Numbered from the stretch's first letter, positions 1 through 8,034 are shown. The stretch is DNA of 33,723 nt from Phycisphaerales bacterium (GCA_020345805.1 CP070772.1:2094730-2128452); one strand, 5' to 3'. The notes: generated from the letters alone by a model not told the origin. A program made the numbers and translations.

Positions 1-468
1 CTCATCACGATTGCCTGGATCTGGGGGTGCGGGATAATCCTCCTGAGCATGTCCATCGCCTGGGTGGAGCGGCAGCCCGAGGTGGTGGAGACGACCGTCG
101 TCTTGCTCACGTACCTGGGCGGGCTCATCGTCGTTCTGGGCGGCCTTGGACTGGCCGCATCCATCCGCGCGCGGGAGAAGCGGCAAAAGCGCACGCGCGC
201 GTCGCTGCCCCGGAGAATGCGGATCATCATGAGCTGCCCGTACTGCCATCTCGAACAGCAGTTCGCCGCCGGCCTGGCCCGATGTCATTCCTGCGGCTTC
301 TCCATGATGATCGAGATCGAAGAGCCCCGCTGCGAATGCGGTTACCTGCTCTACCGGCTGGCCGGCGATGCCTGCCCCGAGTGCGGGCGAGAGATCGCCG
401 CCGAATATAGGCGGCAGGGACTTCAGGCCGCACCCGATTCGCCTCCGTCGGATACCGGGGGAACATAG
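1..468 (+). CDS. Membrane protein with C-terminal double zinc ribbon (5' truncated), array copy 1
   Basis: The reading frame is open from base 1, so the gene starts upstream of the window; only the last 155 codons are seen. Two hydrophobic segments (roughly codons 1-20 and 33-57) are followed by a basic stretch and then a cysteine-rich tail. The tail has a first CxxC...CxxC ribbon (CPYC, CHSC) and a second one built on CECGYLLYRL and CPECGR. The second motif is, to my knowledge, common at the ends of planctomycete membrane proteins; its function is unknown. Three paralogs follow directly. The tail probably lies on the cytoplasmic side and could bind zinc and a partner, but that is inference. 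The last 20 residues are Pro/Ser-rich and unlike the other copies. Confidence 0.8.
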   Translation, partial: LITIAWIWGCGIILLSMSIAWVERQPEVVETTVVLLTYLGGLIVVLGGLGLAASIRAREKRQKRTRASLPRRMRIIMSCPYCHLEQQFAAGLARCHSCGFSMMIEIEEPRCECGYLLYRLAGDACPECGREIAAEYRRQGLQAAPDSPPSDTGGT

Positions 469-531
469 AGGTAACGCTGCATCACCGGTGATATCAGGAC
501 GGTGAACCGTGTTGATGATTCCGCGGCGAGG

Positions 532-537
532 TATGCT
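532..537 (+). promoter_or_regulatory. Leaderless-type -10 box (TATGCT)
   Basis: TATGCT ends exactly 6 nt before the ATG at 544. This would place the transcription start on or next to the start codon. No Shine-Dalgarno is seen at that ATG. The same layout recurs at several other genes in the window. Confidence 0.5.
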
Positions 538-543
538 TCACAT

Positions 544-1476
544 ATGCGGCTGAGCAGAGTGCTTCTGTGGTGCCTGGCGGGGGCGGTAGTGTTTTCGATC
601 GTCGTCCCGACTCTGGTGGCGTTCACCGCCGCGCGCAACTGGGTGGACCCGGAAAATCTGGTTCTTTTGGGCATAAACATCGTGTTGTTTACGGGCGCCG
701 CTCTGTGCTGCGCGATCATCATGGAGCGGGGGCGGGCGGTGCCCTGGATGCGCAGCGCGATCGTCGCCAGCGCCTTCTGCGGAGCGGGATGGTCTCTGGC
801 CCTATTCCTTTCCACCGGAAGCAACGAATGGCTGTGGGGCCTTCTGCTCATCTGGCCGACGGTCTGGGCGGGGTTGATGCTCGTCATCGGGATTCTGCTG
901 CTGCCGCGTGACCGCGGCGGCTGGTGGAGGTGGATGCGGCTGGCAACCATCGGCATCACCTCGGTGCTGGCGGTTTATATCTGCCTGGCGGCGACGATCT
1001 TCAATATCGCATACAAGTTCGGCCTGTTCTGGAACGAGGTCTTCATACAGTCAATGTTCTGGCTGACGATAGTGGCGCTCGTAAGCTGGCTTTTCTTCCG
1101 CATCAAGCCGCCGCGCCAGGCGCTTCCGCGGCGACTGATCATGATTTGCATTCCCTTCCTCGTTCTGCTGGCAATGCTTGTATTGGTGCTCTGCCGTAGC
1201 GGTGTTATCGATTTCACCGAGCATTGGATGCCGGATCAGCGCGATGAGGACATTGCGGCCCGAATAGGCGTTGCTCTCGCCCTGCTCGCCGGGGGCGGGA
1301 TGTTCGCCTGCCTGCTAACCATCTGGATCCCCGGCCTTACGGGCCGGCCGCAGCCTGTTGATCACGTGCGCGAATTCGCTCTGCGCTGTCCCCGCTGCGG
1401 CGAAGAGCAAACGGCGAGAACCGGTGCCTACACCTGTCGACGATGCGCCCTGGCGATAAAGGTGGACCTGCTGTGA
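544..1476 (+). CDS. Multi-pass membrane protein with single C-terminal zinc ribbon, array copy 2
   Basis: 310 residues with about eight hydrophobic helices, then one zinc ribbon (CPRCGEEQ...CRRC). The protein stops where the second ribbon (CGYLLYRL...CPECGR) begins in copies 1, 3 and 4, so this copy has lost or never had it. The sequence ALCCAI followed by an acidic/basic stretch at the second helix is shared with copy 4 and supports paralogy. A GTG at 502 would add 14 residues, but ATG 544 is preferred because a TATGCT box sits 6 nt upstream and the hydrophobic segment then begins right after the N-terminus. The TGA overlaps the GTG start of copy 3 by 4 nt (GTGA), so the two are probably translationally coupled. 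Function unknown. Confidence 0.8.
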   Translation: MRLSRVLLWCLAGAVVFSIVVPTLVAFTAARNWVDPENLVLLGINIVLFTGAALCCAIIMERGRAVPWMRSAIVASAFCGAGWSLALFLSTGSNEWLWGLLLIWPTVWAGLMLVIGILLLPRDRGGWWRWMRLATIGITSVLAVYICLAATIFNIAYKFGLFWNEVFIQSMFWLTIVALVSWLFFRIKPPRQALPRRLIMICIPFLVLLAMLVLVLCRSGVIDFTEHWMPDQRDEDIAARIGVALALLAGGGMFACLLTIWIPGLTGRPQPVDHVREFALRCPRCGEEQTARTGAYTCRRCALAIKVDLL

Positions 1477-2342
1477 CTGATGCCGCAACGAAAGTAGTCC
1501 AATTCGCGCTGCGGCTGCTGACCACCGCGCTGCTGGCCTGCGTCGCCGCATCGGTGATCATGGGGGTGATATGCATGGCGGCCGGTCCGGATGTGGAACC
1601 GCTGGCCGAAATGATGTTGACAACCCTGCTCGTCACGGTCCTGTTCGGCTCGTGGACGATGGCCACCGTGGTGATCCGCGCCGGGCGGCTGGTGATCATC
1701 ATGCTCATCAGCGGGCTGGGGACGCTGGCCGGAGTCGGCCTGCTGGTGTGGTTGATTCAAGTGCAGCCGGACATTGACTGGCAGAAAGCGGAAGTGATCT
1801 CCCAGGTGGGAGTGACAATCCTTCTGCCATCACTGGCGCTGGTTCACAACGGGGCGTTGAGCCTGCTGGCGACGCGAGGCATCGTGCGCCTGGTCAAGGT
1901 GGGCACCATGATCTGCCCCTGGGTGTTTCTCGGCTGCATCATGATGTTGATGTGGCGCGACTTTACGTTCCCTTTCGGGTCCTGGGGACTCTTGTTCGTA
2001 CTGGGGCCCGTGATGCTGGTCAGTCTTCTCCTGGCCGCGGTGGGCACGATTGTCGTCCCACTCGCCACGGTCGGGCGTCTGAGTCGTCGCAGCCTGCCGG
2101 AAGGGGCGGTGGAGAGCCGGGTGGCCATCAGCATGGACTGCCCGCAATGCGGAAAGCGGCATCAGTTCACCGCCGGCGCGGCGAAATGCCCGGCCTGTCG
2201 GGCGAAGATGTTCATTGAGTTCGAGGAGCCGCACTGCGAATGCGGCTACCTGCTCTATCGCCTGACCGGTGAAGTATGCCCCGAATGCGGCCGGCCCGTG
2301 CCGGTCGAGCAGCGCTGGGCGGCGGCCGAGACTATCGAGTGA
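1473..2342 (+). CDS. Multi-pass membrane protein with C-terminal double zinc ribbon, array copy 3
   Basis: 289 residues from the GTG at 1473, whose codon overlaps the stop of copy 2 and is preceded by GGTGG. An in-frame ATG at 1443 would overlap the upstream gene by 34 nt and add a hydrophilic stub, so it is less likely. Six or so hydrophobic helices fill residues 5-210. The tail carries CPQC...CPAC, then CECGYLLYRL and CPECGR, matching copies 1 and 4. Note CPAC is followed by Arg rather than the Gly seen in copies 1 and 4. A membrane-anchored zinc-binding protein is the only safe description; no enzyme motif is visible. Coupling to copy 2 suggests that the two products are made together. Confidence 0.8.
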   Translation: MTDAATKVVQFALRLLTTALLACVAASVIMGVICMAAGPDVEPLAEMMLTTLLVTVLFGSWTMATVVIRAGRLVIIMLISGLGTLAGVGLLVWLIQVQPDIDWQKAEVISQVGVTILLPSLALVHNGALSLLATRGIVRLVKVGTMICPWVFLGCIMMLMWRDFTFPFGSWGLLFVLGPVMLVSLLLAAVGTIVVPLATVGRLSRRSLPEGAVESRVAISMDCPQCGKRHQFTAGAAKCPACRAKMFIEFEEPHCECGYLLYRLTGEVCPECGRPVPVEQRWAAAETIE

Positions 2343-2361
2343 CGCGAAGCAAGGCGGAGGT

Positions 2362-2367
2362 TAGGAT
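2362..2367 (+). promoter_or_regulatory. Leaderless-type -10 box (TAGGAT)
   Basis: TAGGAT lies exactly 6 nt before ATG 2374. An upstream GGAGG (2356-2360) also exists but is 13 nt from the ATG, a poor spacing for a Shine-Dalgarno. Copy 4 may thus have its own promoter although it follows copy 3 by only 31 nt. Confidence 0.45.
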
Positions 2368-2373
2368 GCGCTT

Positions 2374-3198
2374 ATGAAACTGCGGACCACCTTCCTCTGG
2401 GCGATGATCATCTCGCTGTCCGCCGCGGCACTGATCGGCATCGCGGTCCTTCTCCTGCCTGATCTCGGCCCTACCGAGGAGATCCTCGCCTCCACCGCGC
2501 TGTTCTCCGCGTTCAGCCTGGTGGCCCTGTGCTGCGCGATCGTGCTGGAGAAAAGGAGACTGGTTCCGCTCATGTGGATCGGTATCGCGGTCGGTTTTGT
2601 GGCAATGCTCGTCTGGCTGTTTATGGTCTGGTTCCATGGGATGTTGAATTGGGAGTGGGAGGAGCGCGTGCTCAGAACAGGCGGCGTGTTCACCATCATC
2701 GCCTGCTGGTGCGCGTACTGCGGCCTCATGTCCCTGCCGCGATTGACGGGGCGGCTGACACGAAGCGTGCAATGTGGAACGATCGGGATCTGGGCCTTGC
2801 TTGCCGTGATCTGGATCCTGGGCCTCTGCTGGGAACAGGAGTTTGAACTCCTCGTGGATTACCTGCTGGGTGAAGATCTGGCTCTTCGCCTTATGGGTGT
2901 GCTGCTGATCCTTGGTGCATGCGGAACGGTCGTGACGCCGATTCTGTGGAGAGTGCAGGCCCTGCGGGCCGCGGCGGCGCGCGAATCGGTGCCAGTCGAG
3001 CTGCGCGTGCAGATCGTCTGCCCACGCTGTCACACGCAGCAGGAGTTGATGACCGGCCGCAGCAAATGCGCCAAGTGCGGCCTGCGGATCAGGATCACCG
3101 TCGAAGAGCCGCGCTGCACTTGCGGCTACCTGCTCTACCGTCTTGAAAGCGACACCTGCCCAGAATGCGGCCGGAAGTTGGCGCAACAGGACACCTAG
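2374..3198 (+). CDS. Multi-pass membrane protein with C-terminal double zinc ribbon, array copy 4
   Basis: 274 residues: a signal-anchor-like first helix, about six hydrophobic helices in residues 5-195, then the double ribbon (CPRC...CAKC, CTCGYLLYRL, CPECGR). The helix-2 motif ALCCAI plus a charged stretch matches copy 2. The last residues after CPECGR are short (KLAQQDT). It is the last member of the array; the next gene, a DinB-like protein, has its own promoter-like box. Known: zinc ribbons of this form bind one zinc through four cysteines. Inferred: the four products form related, possibly hetero-oligomeric, membrane proteins. Nothing in the sequence gives a substrate. Confidence 0.82.
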   Translation: MKLRTTFLWAMIISLSAAALIGIAVLLLPDLGPTEEILASTALFSAFSLVALCCAIVLEKRRLVPLMWIGIAVGFVAMLVWLFMVWFHGMLNWEWEERVLRTGGVFTIIACWCAYCGLMSLPRLTGRLTRSVQCGTIGIWALLAVIWILGLCWEQEFELLVDYLLGEDLALRLMGVLLILGACGTVVTPILWRVQALRAAAARESVPVELRVQIVCPRCHTQQELMTGRSKCAKCGLRIRITVEEPRCTCGYLLYRLESDTCPECGRKLAQQDT

Positions 3199-3302
3199 TC
3201 GGCGGAAGAAACCCCCGAGTGATCGAGGTACTTCAGGGCCCGTGGTCTCGCCCATCCCGCCACGTTTCGGCCGTTTCATCATCGAGTGCGTGCGATTCTG
3301 TG

Positions 3303-3308
3303 TATTCT
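3303..3308 (+). promoter_or_regulatory. Leaderless-type -10 box (TATTCT)
   Basis: TATTCT sits 6 nt before ATG 3315 and no purine-rich Shine-Dalgarno is present there. The box helps to choose this ATG over an upstream in-frame ATG at 3165 that would overlap copy 4 of the membrane array. Confidence 0.55.
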
Positions 3309-3314
3309 GCCGGC

Positions 3315-3818
3315 ATGAGCGAAGTACAGAATTCATGCGAACTCACCGTCTGGCTGCTGGAGCGGCTGTTCCATCCGACTGAAGGCTGGGAACACGGATC
3401 GTTCCTTTCACTCATCGGCGACCTCACCTCCGATCAGGCGCAGTGGCGACCGGCGCCGGACAAGCGCTGCATATGGGAGCTGGTCATCCACATGCGCTCC
3501 TGGCGGTCGTTCGTCAACAACCGTCTCCGCGGCGAGCCGGTGCCGGATCCGTTTGTGCCCTGGCCGCCCCTGCCGGAGGCGAACGATGGAGGCGATCGCG
3601 AGCGACTATGGGCCGCTGAGATCGAAAGTCTGAAGGAAATCCACAACCAGCTTGTCGAGGCGGCAGGAAATCTCGATCCGGCCGAGCGTCATCCGCATCC
3701 CGACCTGAAGCACCTGCCGCACGTGATCGGGCCGCTGGGAGTGCAGATCCACGATTCCTATCATCTCGGCCAGATCGCGATGCTGCGGGGTATGCAGGGT
3801 TTGCCGCCGGTGGAATAG
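3315..3818 (+). CDS. DinB-like four-helix protein
   Basis: 167 residues, the normal size for the DinB/YfiT-like family. His59 in helix 2 and the HDSYH pair (His146, His150) near the end fit the three-histidine metal site of that family. The segment HDSYHLGQIAMLRG is the typical DinB C-terminal helix. Members are often metal-dependent thiol-handling enzymes or stress proteins; the substrate cannot be told here. The gene stands alone between the membrane array and the convergent pilT-like gene, and has its own leaderless-type promoter box. Confidence 0.82.
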   Translation: MSEVQNSCELTVWLLERLFHPTEGWEHGSFLSLIGDLTSDQAQWRPAPDKRCIWELVIHMRSWRSFVNNRLRGEPVPDPFVPWPPLPEANDGGDRERLWAAEIESLKEIHNQLVEAAGNLDPAERHPHPDLKHLPHVIGPLGVQIHDSYHLGQIAMLRGMQGLPPVE

Positions 3819-3841
3819 ACCGCAGCGCTGGGCCGGTGTCA

Positions 3842-4933
3842 TTACCCGACCAGCGATGTCTCCAGATCCCTGGTTGACAGTCCGTGCATGATCATGCTGA
3901 TCGCCTCGGGGTTCGTGGCCAGTCGCAAGGCCTCGGTGCCGTGGATGATCTCGGCCTTCCACAACTTGGCGAGATGCTGGTCGAAGAGTTGCATTCCCTG
4001 TTCGCCACTCGCCATCGCCTTGGGCAGCGCCGTCGGCTCGCCTTTCTCCAGGACCTTCCGCACCATGGGAGTGGCGCGGAGAATCTCGACCACGGGGATG
4101 CGGTCCTTGCCGTTGTAGGTGCGGGCCAGGCGCTGGCTGATGACCGCCTCAAGGTTTGCCGCGAGTTGCTCGACGAGCAGTTCCCGTTCCTCGGGCGGGA
4201 ACAGGGCGATCATGCGCTGCACCGTCTGCGAAGCGTTGGTGGTGTGGATCGTGGAATACACGGCGTGGCCGGTGTCGGCGGCCTGCAAAGCCGTGCGCAT
4301 GGTCTCGGCATCACGCAACTCGCCCACAAGGATCACATCGGGATCCTGGCGCAGGGCAACGCGCAGCGCGGCGGCGAACGACTTCGTGTCCCGGCCGAGT
4401 TCGCGCTGAGCGACCAGGCATTTCTTTGACCGGTGCACGAACTCGATCGGATCCTCGATGGTGATGATCCGGTTCTCGCGGTGGGTGTTGACATAGTCCA
4501 TCATCGCCGCCAGCGTGGTGGACTTGCCGCTGCCGGTGGTCCCGGTGACGAGCACCAGGCCGCGCTGCGTCTGGGCGATCTCCTCGATGGCATGAGGCAG
4601 GTTCAGCTCGTCGAAGGGCGGAATCTCAATGGGCACGTTGCGCAGGGCCATGGAGAGATGGCCGCGCTCGAAGAACGCGTTCACGCGGAACCGGGCCCGG
4701 CCGGGCATCTCGAAGCTGAAGTCCGAGCTGCGCTCTTCATCGAGCTCGACCTGCACTTCACCGGGCGCCATCTGTCGCACGATCTCGCGGATTTCGTCAT
4801 CGCTCAACTCGGCGGACCCTTCCAGGGGCTCCAGCAGGCCGCCCAGGCGGACCATGGGTCGATTGCCGGCTTGAAGGTGCAGATCGCCCGCCCCGAGATC
4901 GAGCATCGCTTCCAGAAGTCTCGTCAATTCCAT
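3842..4933 (-). CDS. pilT: PilT-type twitching motility ATPase
   Basis: 363 residues, usual for PilT. The Walker A GTTGSGKST is at 131-139, followed by the Asp box (EDPIEFVH), Walker B region (DPDVILVGELRD) and His box (STIHTTNASQTVQRMIALFP). PilT powers retraction of type IV pili as a hexamer at the inner membrane. The start at 4933 was chosen because the protein then begins MELTRLLE, as in the family, and an ACGAGGA Shine-Dalgarno lies upstream; an ATG at 4978 overlaps the likely -10 box. No other pilus gene is nearby, so the partner machinery is elsewhere. It could be a PilU-like paralog; the name is by family resemblance. Confidence 0.9.
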   Translation of the reverse strand: MELTRLLEAMLDLGAGDLHLQAGNRPMVRLGGLLEPLEGSAELSDDEIREIVRQMAPGEVQVELDEERSSDFSFEMPGRARFRVNAFFERGHLSMALRNVPIEIPPFDELNLPHAIEEIAQTQRGLVLVTGTTGSGKSTTLAAMMDYVNTHRENRIITIEDPIEFVHRSKKCLVAQRELGRDTKSFAAALRVALRQDPDVILVGELRDAETMRTALQAADTGHAVYSTIHTTNASQTVQRMIALFPPEERELLVEQLAANLEAVISQRLARTYNGKDRIPVVEILRATPMVRKVLEKGEPTALPKAMASGEQGMQLFDQHLAKLWKAEIIHGTEALRLATNPEAISMIMHGLSTRDLETSLVG

Positions 4934-4973
4934 TGTGCGCGGTCCTCGTAAGGGCAATGTTCCCAGCGAGCCC

Positions 4974-5003
4974 ATCATAGCGGCATGTTCGCCTCGGTGT
5001 CAT
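4974..5003 (-). promoter_or_regulatory. Promoter for the pilT-like gene
   Basis: On the minus strand ATGACA (5003-4998) is followed after 18 nt by TATGAT (4979-4974), a good match to a housekeeping promoter. The transcript would carry a leader of about 35 nt with a Shine-Dalgarno before ATG 4933. Confidence 0.5.
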
Positions 5004-5175
5004 CCGTGTGGGCTTCGCCTGACGTCACCTTCAATCGGAGAGCCGGGCTACCGCAGCACTCTTGGATAAGACGAGGGATGGTCCGCATCCGGCATGTCTC
5101 CCACCGCTCTTCCGCCGCGTGCGGAAAGGCGGCGAGTCACCGGCGGAGGTTCTCAAGCGACTACCTTCCCTCAAC

Positions 5176-5182
5176 AGGAGGA
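5176..5182 (+). promoter_or_regulatory. Strong Shine-Dalgarno AGGAGGA
   Basis: A full AGGAGGA lies 8 nt before ATG 5191 and fixes the start of the serine hydrolase; the frame itself is open further upstream to an ATG at 5062. The rest of the 257-nt interval from 4934 to 5190 shows no other gene. Confidence 0.8.
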
Positions 5183-5190
5183 AATCGGAT

Positions 5191-6327
5191 ATGCAGCTTT
5201 CGAGCAGAAATCAGCGCACAGGAACCTGGTCGGCGATCGGACTGTCGTCGTTTATGGCGATCTGTCTGTCATTGTCACATCCCGCCGCCGGTGGATTGAG
5301 CAGGGCGCCGTGGCCCACAGAGGATTGGCCGGTCGCCCCGCCGGCAGCATTGCAACTTGATGATGATCGTCTCAATGAGCTGGTCGAACTGATCCGCGAC
5401 GGCGAAAAGTTTCCCGACCTGCACGGCCTGCTCGTGGTTCGCAGCGGCTACCTCGTCCTCGAAGAGTATTTCGACGGCTATGACGCCGACGACCTGCACA
5501 TGCTCCAGTCGGTGACCAAGAGCTTCACCTCGGCGGTGATGGGCATCGCCATCGAGCAGGAGAAGATCAAGGGCGTCGATGAGCGTGTGCTCGACTTCTT
5601 TGACGATCTGGAGGGGATCGGGAACATCGACGACCGCAAGCGGGCGATAAGAATCGAAGACCTGCTCACCATGCGCACCGGCACGGACTACCACGAGCGC
5701 GGCCCCGGCTCGCCTCATTATCAGCTCAGCGCCCTTTCGCGCGGCTGGACGGAGTTCATCCTCAGCCGGCCGATGATCAACGACCCGGGCACCCACTTCC
5801 AGTACGACAGCGGCGGGGTGATCCTCATGTCCGCCCTCATCAAGGCCCGCACCGGCGATCACGCCGATGCGCTGATGAAAGAGCATCTCTTCAAGCCGCT
5901 GGGAATCGAGAAATACCGCTGGCACAAGAACGCCGAGGGACACCTCCACACCGGCGGCGGGCTCAACCTCACGCCGCGCGATATGGCCAAGTTCGGCCTG
6001 CTCTATCTGCGCAACGGCAGGTGGGAGGACAAGCAGGTCGTGCCCGAGGAATGGGTCGAATCGTCAATCAAGCGGCACGTTGAATTCGGACCCGAGGCCC
6101 GACTGACGGCGGGCTACGGCTACCTGTGGTGGATACTCAAGCCCGATCCGAACGCCGAGGGCAACGTGGACATTTACGCCGCGATGGGTTTCCGCGCCCA
6201 GTACATCTTCATCATCCCCGAGCACGACATGGTCGTGGTCGTAACCGGCGGCACGCAGAACGAGACCGATCAACGCAAGCCGGTCGAGTTCCTTTATTCG
6301 CACATCCTCCCGGCGGTCAAAAGGTGA
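5191..6327 (+). CDS. Secreted serine hydrolase, beta-lactamase/class C PBP family
   Basis: 378 residues. The N-terminus has a hydrophobic segment (about residues 13-34) that looks like a signal peptide. The catalytic SxxK is SVTK (Ser107, Lys110); YDS (205-207) takes the place of YxN; HTGG (253-256) takes the place of KTG. These are the three active-site boxes of the AmpC/esterase-like family (Pfam Beta-lactamase). The enzyme probably acts outside the inner membrane on an ester, amide or peptide, but the substrate is unknown; resistance should not be assumed. The gene is divergent from pilT and convergent with the OsmC operon, ending 32 nt before it. Confidence 0.88.
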   Translation: MQLSSRNQRTGTWSAIGLSSFMAICLSLSHPAAGGLSRAPWPTEDWPVAPPAALQLDDDRLNELVELIRDGEKFPDLHGLLVVRSGYLVLEEYFDGYDADDLHMLQSVTKSFTSAVMGIAIEQEKIKGVDERVLDFFDDLEGIGNIDDRKRAIRIEDLLTMRTGTDYHERGPGSPHYQLSALSRGWTEFILSRPMINDPGTHFQYDSGGVILMSALIKARTGDHADALMKEHLFKPLGIEKYRWHKNAEGHLHTGGGLNLTPRDMAKFGLLYLRNGRWEDKQVVPEEWVESSIKRHVEFGPEARLTAGYGYLWWILKPDPNAEGNVDIYAAMGFRAQYIFIIPEHDMVVVVTGGTQNETDQRKPVEFLYSHILPAVKR

Positions 6328-6359
6328 TGTAACGATGCGATACTCGCACCGAACAGTGA

Positions 6360-6815
6360 TCAGGCAGACGGCTGCGTCGGCGTATCTGTGACGACCGACT
6401 CGATGTTCGTTTCGGCGGCGAAGATCTTCTGCACCGCGCAGGCTCTGGACGCGGCGTAGATTCGCTTTCTCTCCTCATCACTGAGATCGCCGACGATGTT
6501 GACTTCGCACTGGATCGTGTCGGGCACGTCCGCCTTGCTGCTCTTGACCCAGCGGGCGAAGACGGTCGCGGATTCCATCGCATAGCCTTTGCGTTCGGCG
6601 AACTTGCCCATCGCCGAGGCCTTGCATGAGCAGAGAGCTGCGAGCATCAGATCCACCGGCGTGGGGCCTTCGTTCGTGCCGTCCTGATAGGGCGGCTGAT
6701 CAGCCACCACCGAGTGGCCGTTGGCCATGATGATCTCGGTTCGCGTGCCCTTGCCGATGGTGGCCGAGGCGCCGTTGCGGTGAATTCCGGGAACGTTGGG
6801 ATCTTCAGCGGACAT
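6360..6815 (-). CDS. OsmC family peroxidase-like protein (cysteines intact)
   Basis: 151 residues, the family size. The central helix reads LMLAALCSCKASAMG with Cys64 at the usual peroxidatic site (Cys62 is extra), and SRACAVQK holds Cys126, the usual second cysteine. OsmC proteins reduce organic hydroperoxides with these two thiols. It is the last gene of a minus-strand trio (paralog 7320-7784, CoA-binding protein, this gene) with gaps of 41 and 52 nt. No clear Shine-Dalgarno is present before the ATG. The intact cysteines contrast with the paralog two genes upstream. Confidence 0.88.
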   Translation of the reverse strand: MSAEDPNVPGIHRNGASATIGKGTRTEIIMANGHSVVADQPPYQDGTNEGPTPVDLMLAALCSCKASAMGKFAERKGYAMESATVFARWVKSSKADVPDTIQCEVNIVGDLSDEERKRIYAASRACAVQKIFAAETNIESVVTDTPTQPSA

Positions 6816-6867
6816 AAGCAGAGAAACCTGTAAGAAAGGGCATAAGCAGCAGGTCGCGGGCGGCGGA

Positions 6868-7278
6868 TCAGTGCTCGGTGTAGCCGAGCACCACCAGCGC
6901 GCAGGCTGTGCCGGGGACGATGTTCAGCCCCAGCTCCTCGCCTCGCTCCTCGGCCTCGGGAAACTCGGCGCCGGGCTGCATCCAGATGTTCTTTATCCCC
7001 AACTCCGCGGCCTGCTCCACCACTTTCTCCGTAACTTGCGGGGGGGTTATGACGGAAATCCCGTGCACCTTCTCCGGCAGCGAGGCGAGATCGGGATACG
7101 CCTTCAGGCCTTCGACTTCATCCGCCTTCGGATTGACCGGATAGACCTGGCGGTTGTTCTGCTGATAGACGCGCAGGACCTTGTTGCCGTATTTCTCGCG
7201 GTCGGTGGATGCCCCGACCACGGCATGGGGCGAACCGTCAAGAAATGCCTTTATTCGTTCTTCCAGAGCTGCGGGCAT
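6868..7278 (-). CDS. CoA-binding domain protein, YccU-like
   Basis: 136 residues forming one Rossmann-like CoA-binding domain, as in the succinyl-CoA synthetase alpha subunit. Visible hallmarks are AVVGASTDREKYGN near the N-terminus, VYPVNPKADEVEG, the loop VITPPQVTEKVVEQAAELG, and IWMQPGAE. Stand-alone forms (YccU family) are widespread, but their physiological role is unclear. A GGAGGT Shine-Dalgarno lies before the ATG. The gene lies between two OsmC paralogs, which suggests a link with redox or acyl-thiol stress; that is inference from position only. Confidence 0.88.
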   Translation of the reverse strand: MPAALEERIKAFLDGSPHAVVGASTDREKYGNKVLRVYQQNNRQVYPVNPKADEVEGLKAYPDLASLPEKVHGISVITPPQVTEKVVEQAAELGIKNIWMQPGAEFPEAEERGEELGLNIVPGTACALVVLGYTEH

Positions 7279-7319
7279 TTTGTCGACCTCCAGATCGGGG
7301 GGACGGGGCGATTGAGAAC

Positions 7320-7784
7320 TCAGGTGACGAGTCGGGTGTTGATGAGCGTTTCGTGTCGCAGGGCGTGCTGGACCCAGCAGTGGTTGGACATTTCCGCCAG
7401 ACGCCGGCGCTGCTGGTCGGTGAGTTCATCGCCGAGGATTTCGATCTCGCAGTCTATGACATCGACGATCCCTCGCCGCCCTTCGCCCAGCGATCGGGCG
7501 TTTTCGCGATGGTGTCGGGCGGAGATGACGGCGCCGGTCATCGGCCAGCCGTGTCGGTCGGCCTGCATGCGGATCAGGGCCGCCTTGCCCGCGGCAAACG
7601 ACGCCAGCAGAAGATCGATGGCGGCCGGCCCGTCGTTCTGACCGCCCGCGAAAGCGGGCAGATCGGCAGTCAGGCTGTGCCCTTCCGGCAGGGCGATCTC
7701 GGTGTGATAGGTGGCCTTGCCGATGCGGGCTACGGCCGTGCCGCTCTCGGCCCGGCCGGTCAGGGGGAGGGAGGGCTCTTCCAT
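7320..7784 (-). CDS. OsmC-fold paralog lacking the peroxidatic cysteine
   Basis: 154 residues that align along their length with the OsmC protein encoded two genes downstream (for example IDLLLASFAAGKAALI against VDLMLAALCSCKASAM). The peroxidatic position is Gly66 and the neighbouring position Ala64, while Cys136 in SNHCWVQHAL keeps the second site. It therefore cannot run the usual two-cysteine peroxidase cycle; it may bind a ligand, use another chemistry or pair with the other OsmC subunit. It is the first gene of the trio, with a leaderless-type box before its ATG and no Shine-Dalgarno. Confidence 0.85.
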   Translation of the reverse strand: MEEPSLPLTGRAESGTAVARIGKATYHTEIALPEGHSLTADLPAFAGGQNDGPAAIDLLLASFAAGKAALIRMQADRHGWPMTGAVISARHHRENARSLGEGRRGIVDVIDCEIEILGDELTDQQRRRLAEMSNHCWVQHALRHETLINTRLVT

Positions 7785-7790
7785 GCCGGA

Positions 7791-7796
7791 AGGTTA
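7791..7796 (-). promoter_or_regulatory. Leaderless-type -10 box (TAACCT)
   Basis: On the minus strand TAACCT is followed by 6 nt (TCCGGC) and then the ATG at 7784. The identical hexamer and spacing occur before the kinase-like gene at 11675. Confidence 0.55.
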
Positions 7797-8034
7797 GCTC
7801 GCCTCCGCCTTGTCTGCGATCACCAGAGGCTCGGACGAATGGTTGCCCCAAACCTCGCAATCGCCACAACCCGCGAATGCGACGCCACCGGAACAACCGG
7901 AGCAGGCGGCGGAAGCCGACCCCTCCGCGGCCGGGCGCGGGTGAGCCTGAGCCAACACCGCGGATTCACTGACCGCAGCCGGGCGGTTTGCCGATGGGTT
8001 CACCGGCCGGCACGGGGCGGCTGGGGAGCTTGAT

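Noticed and set aside
3842-6327. Idea that the PilT ATPase and serine hydrolase form a functional island with the DinB-like gene
   Set aside because: Directions differ, each has its own start signals and no known pathway joins them.
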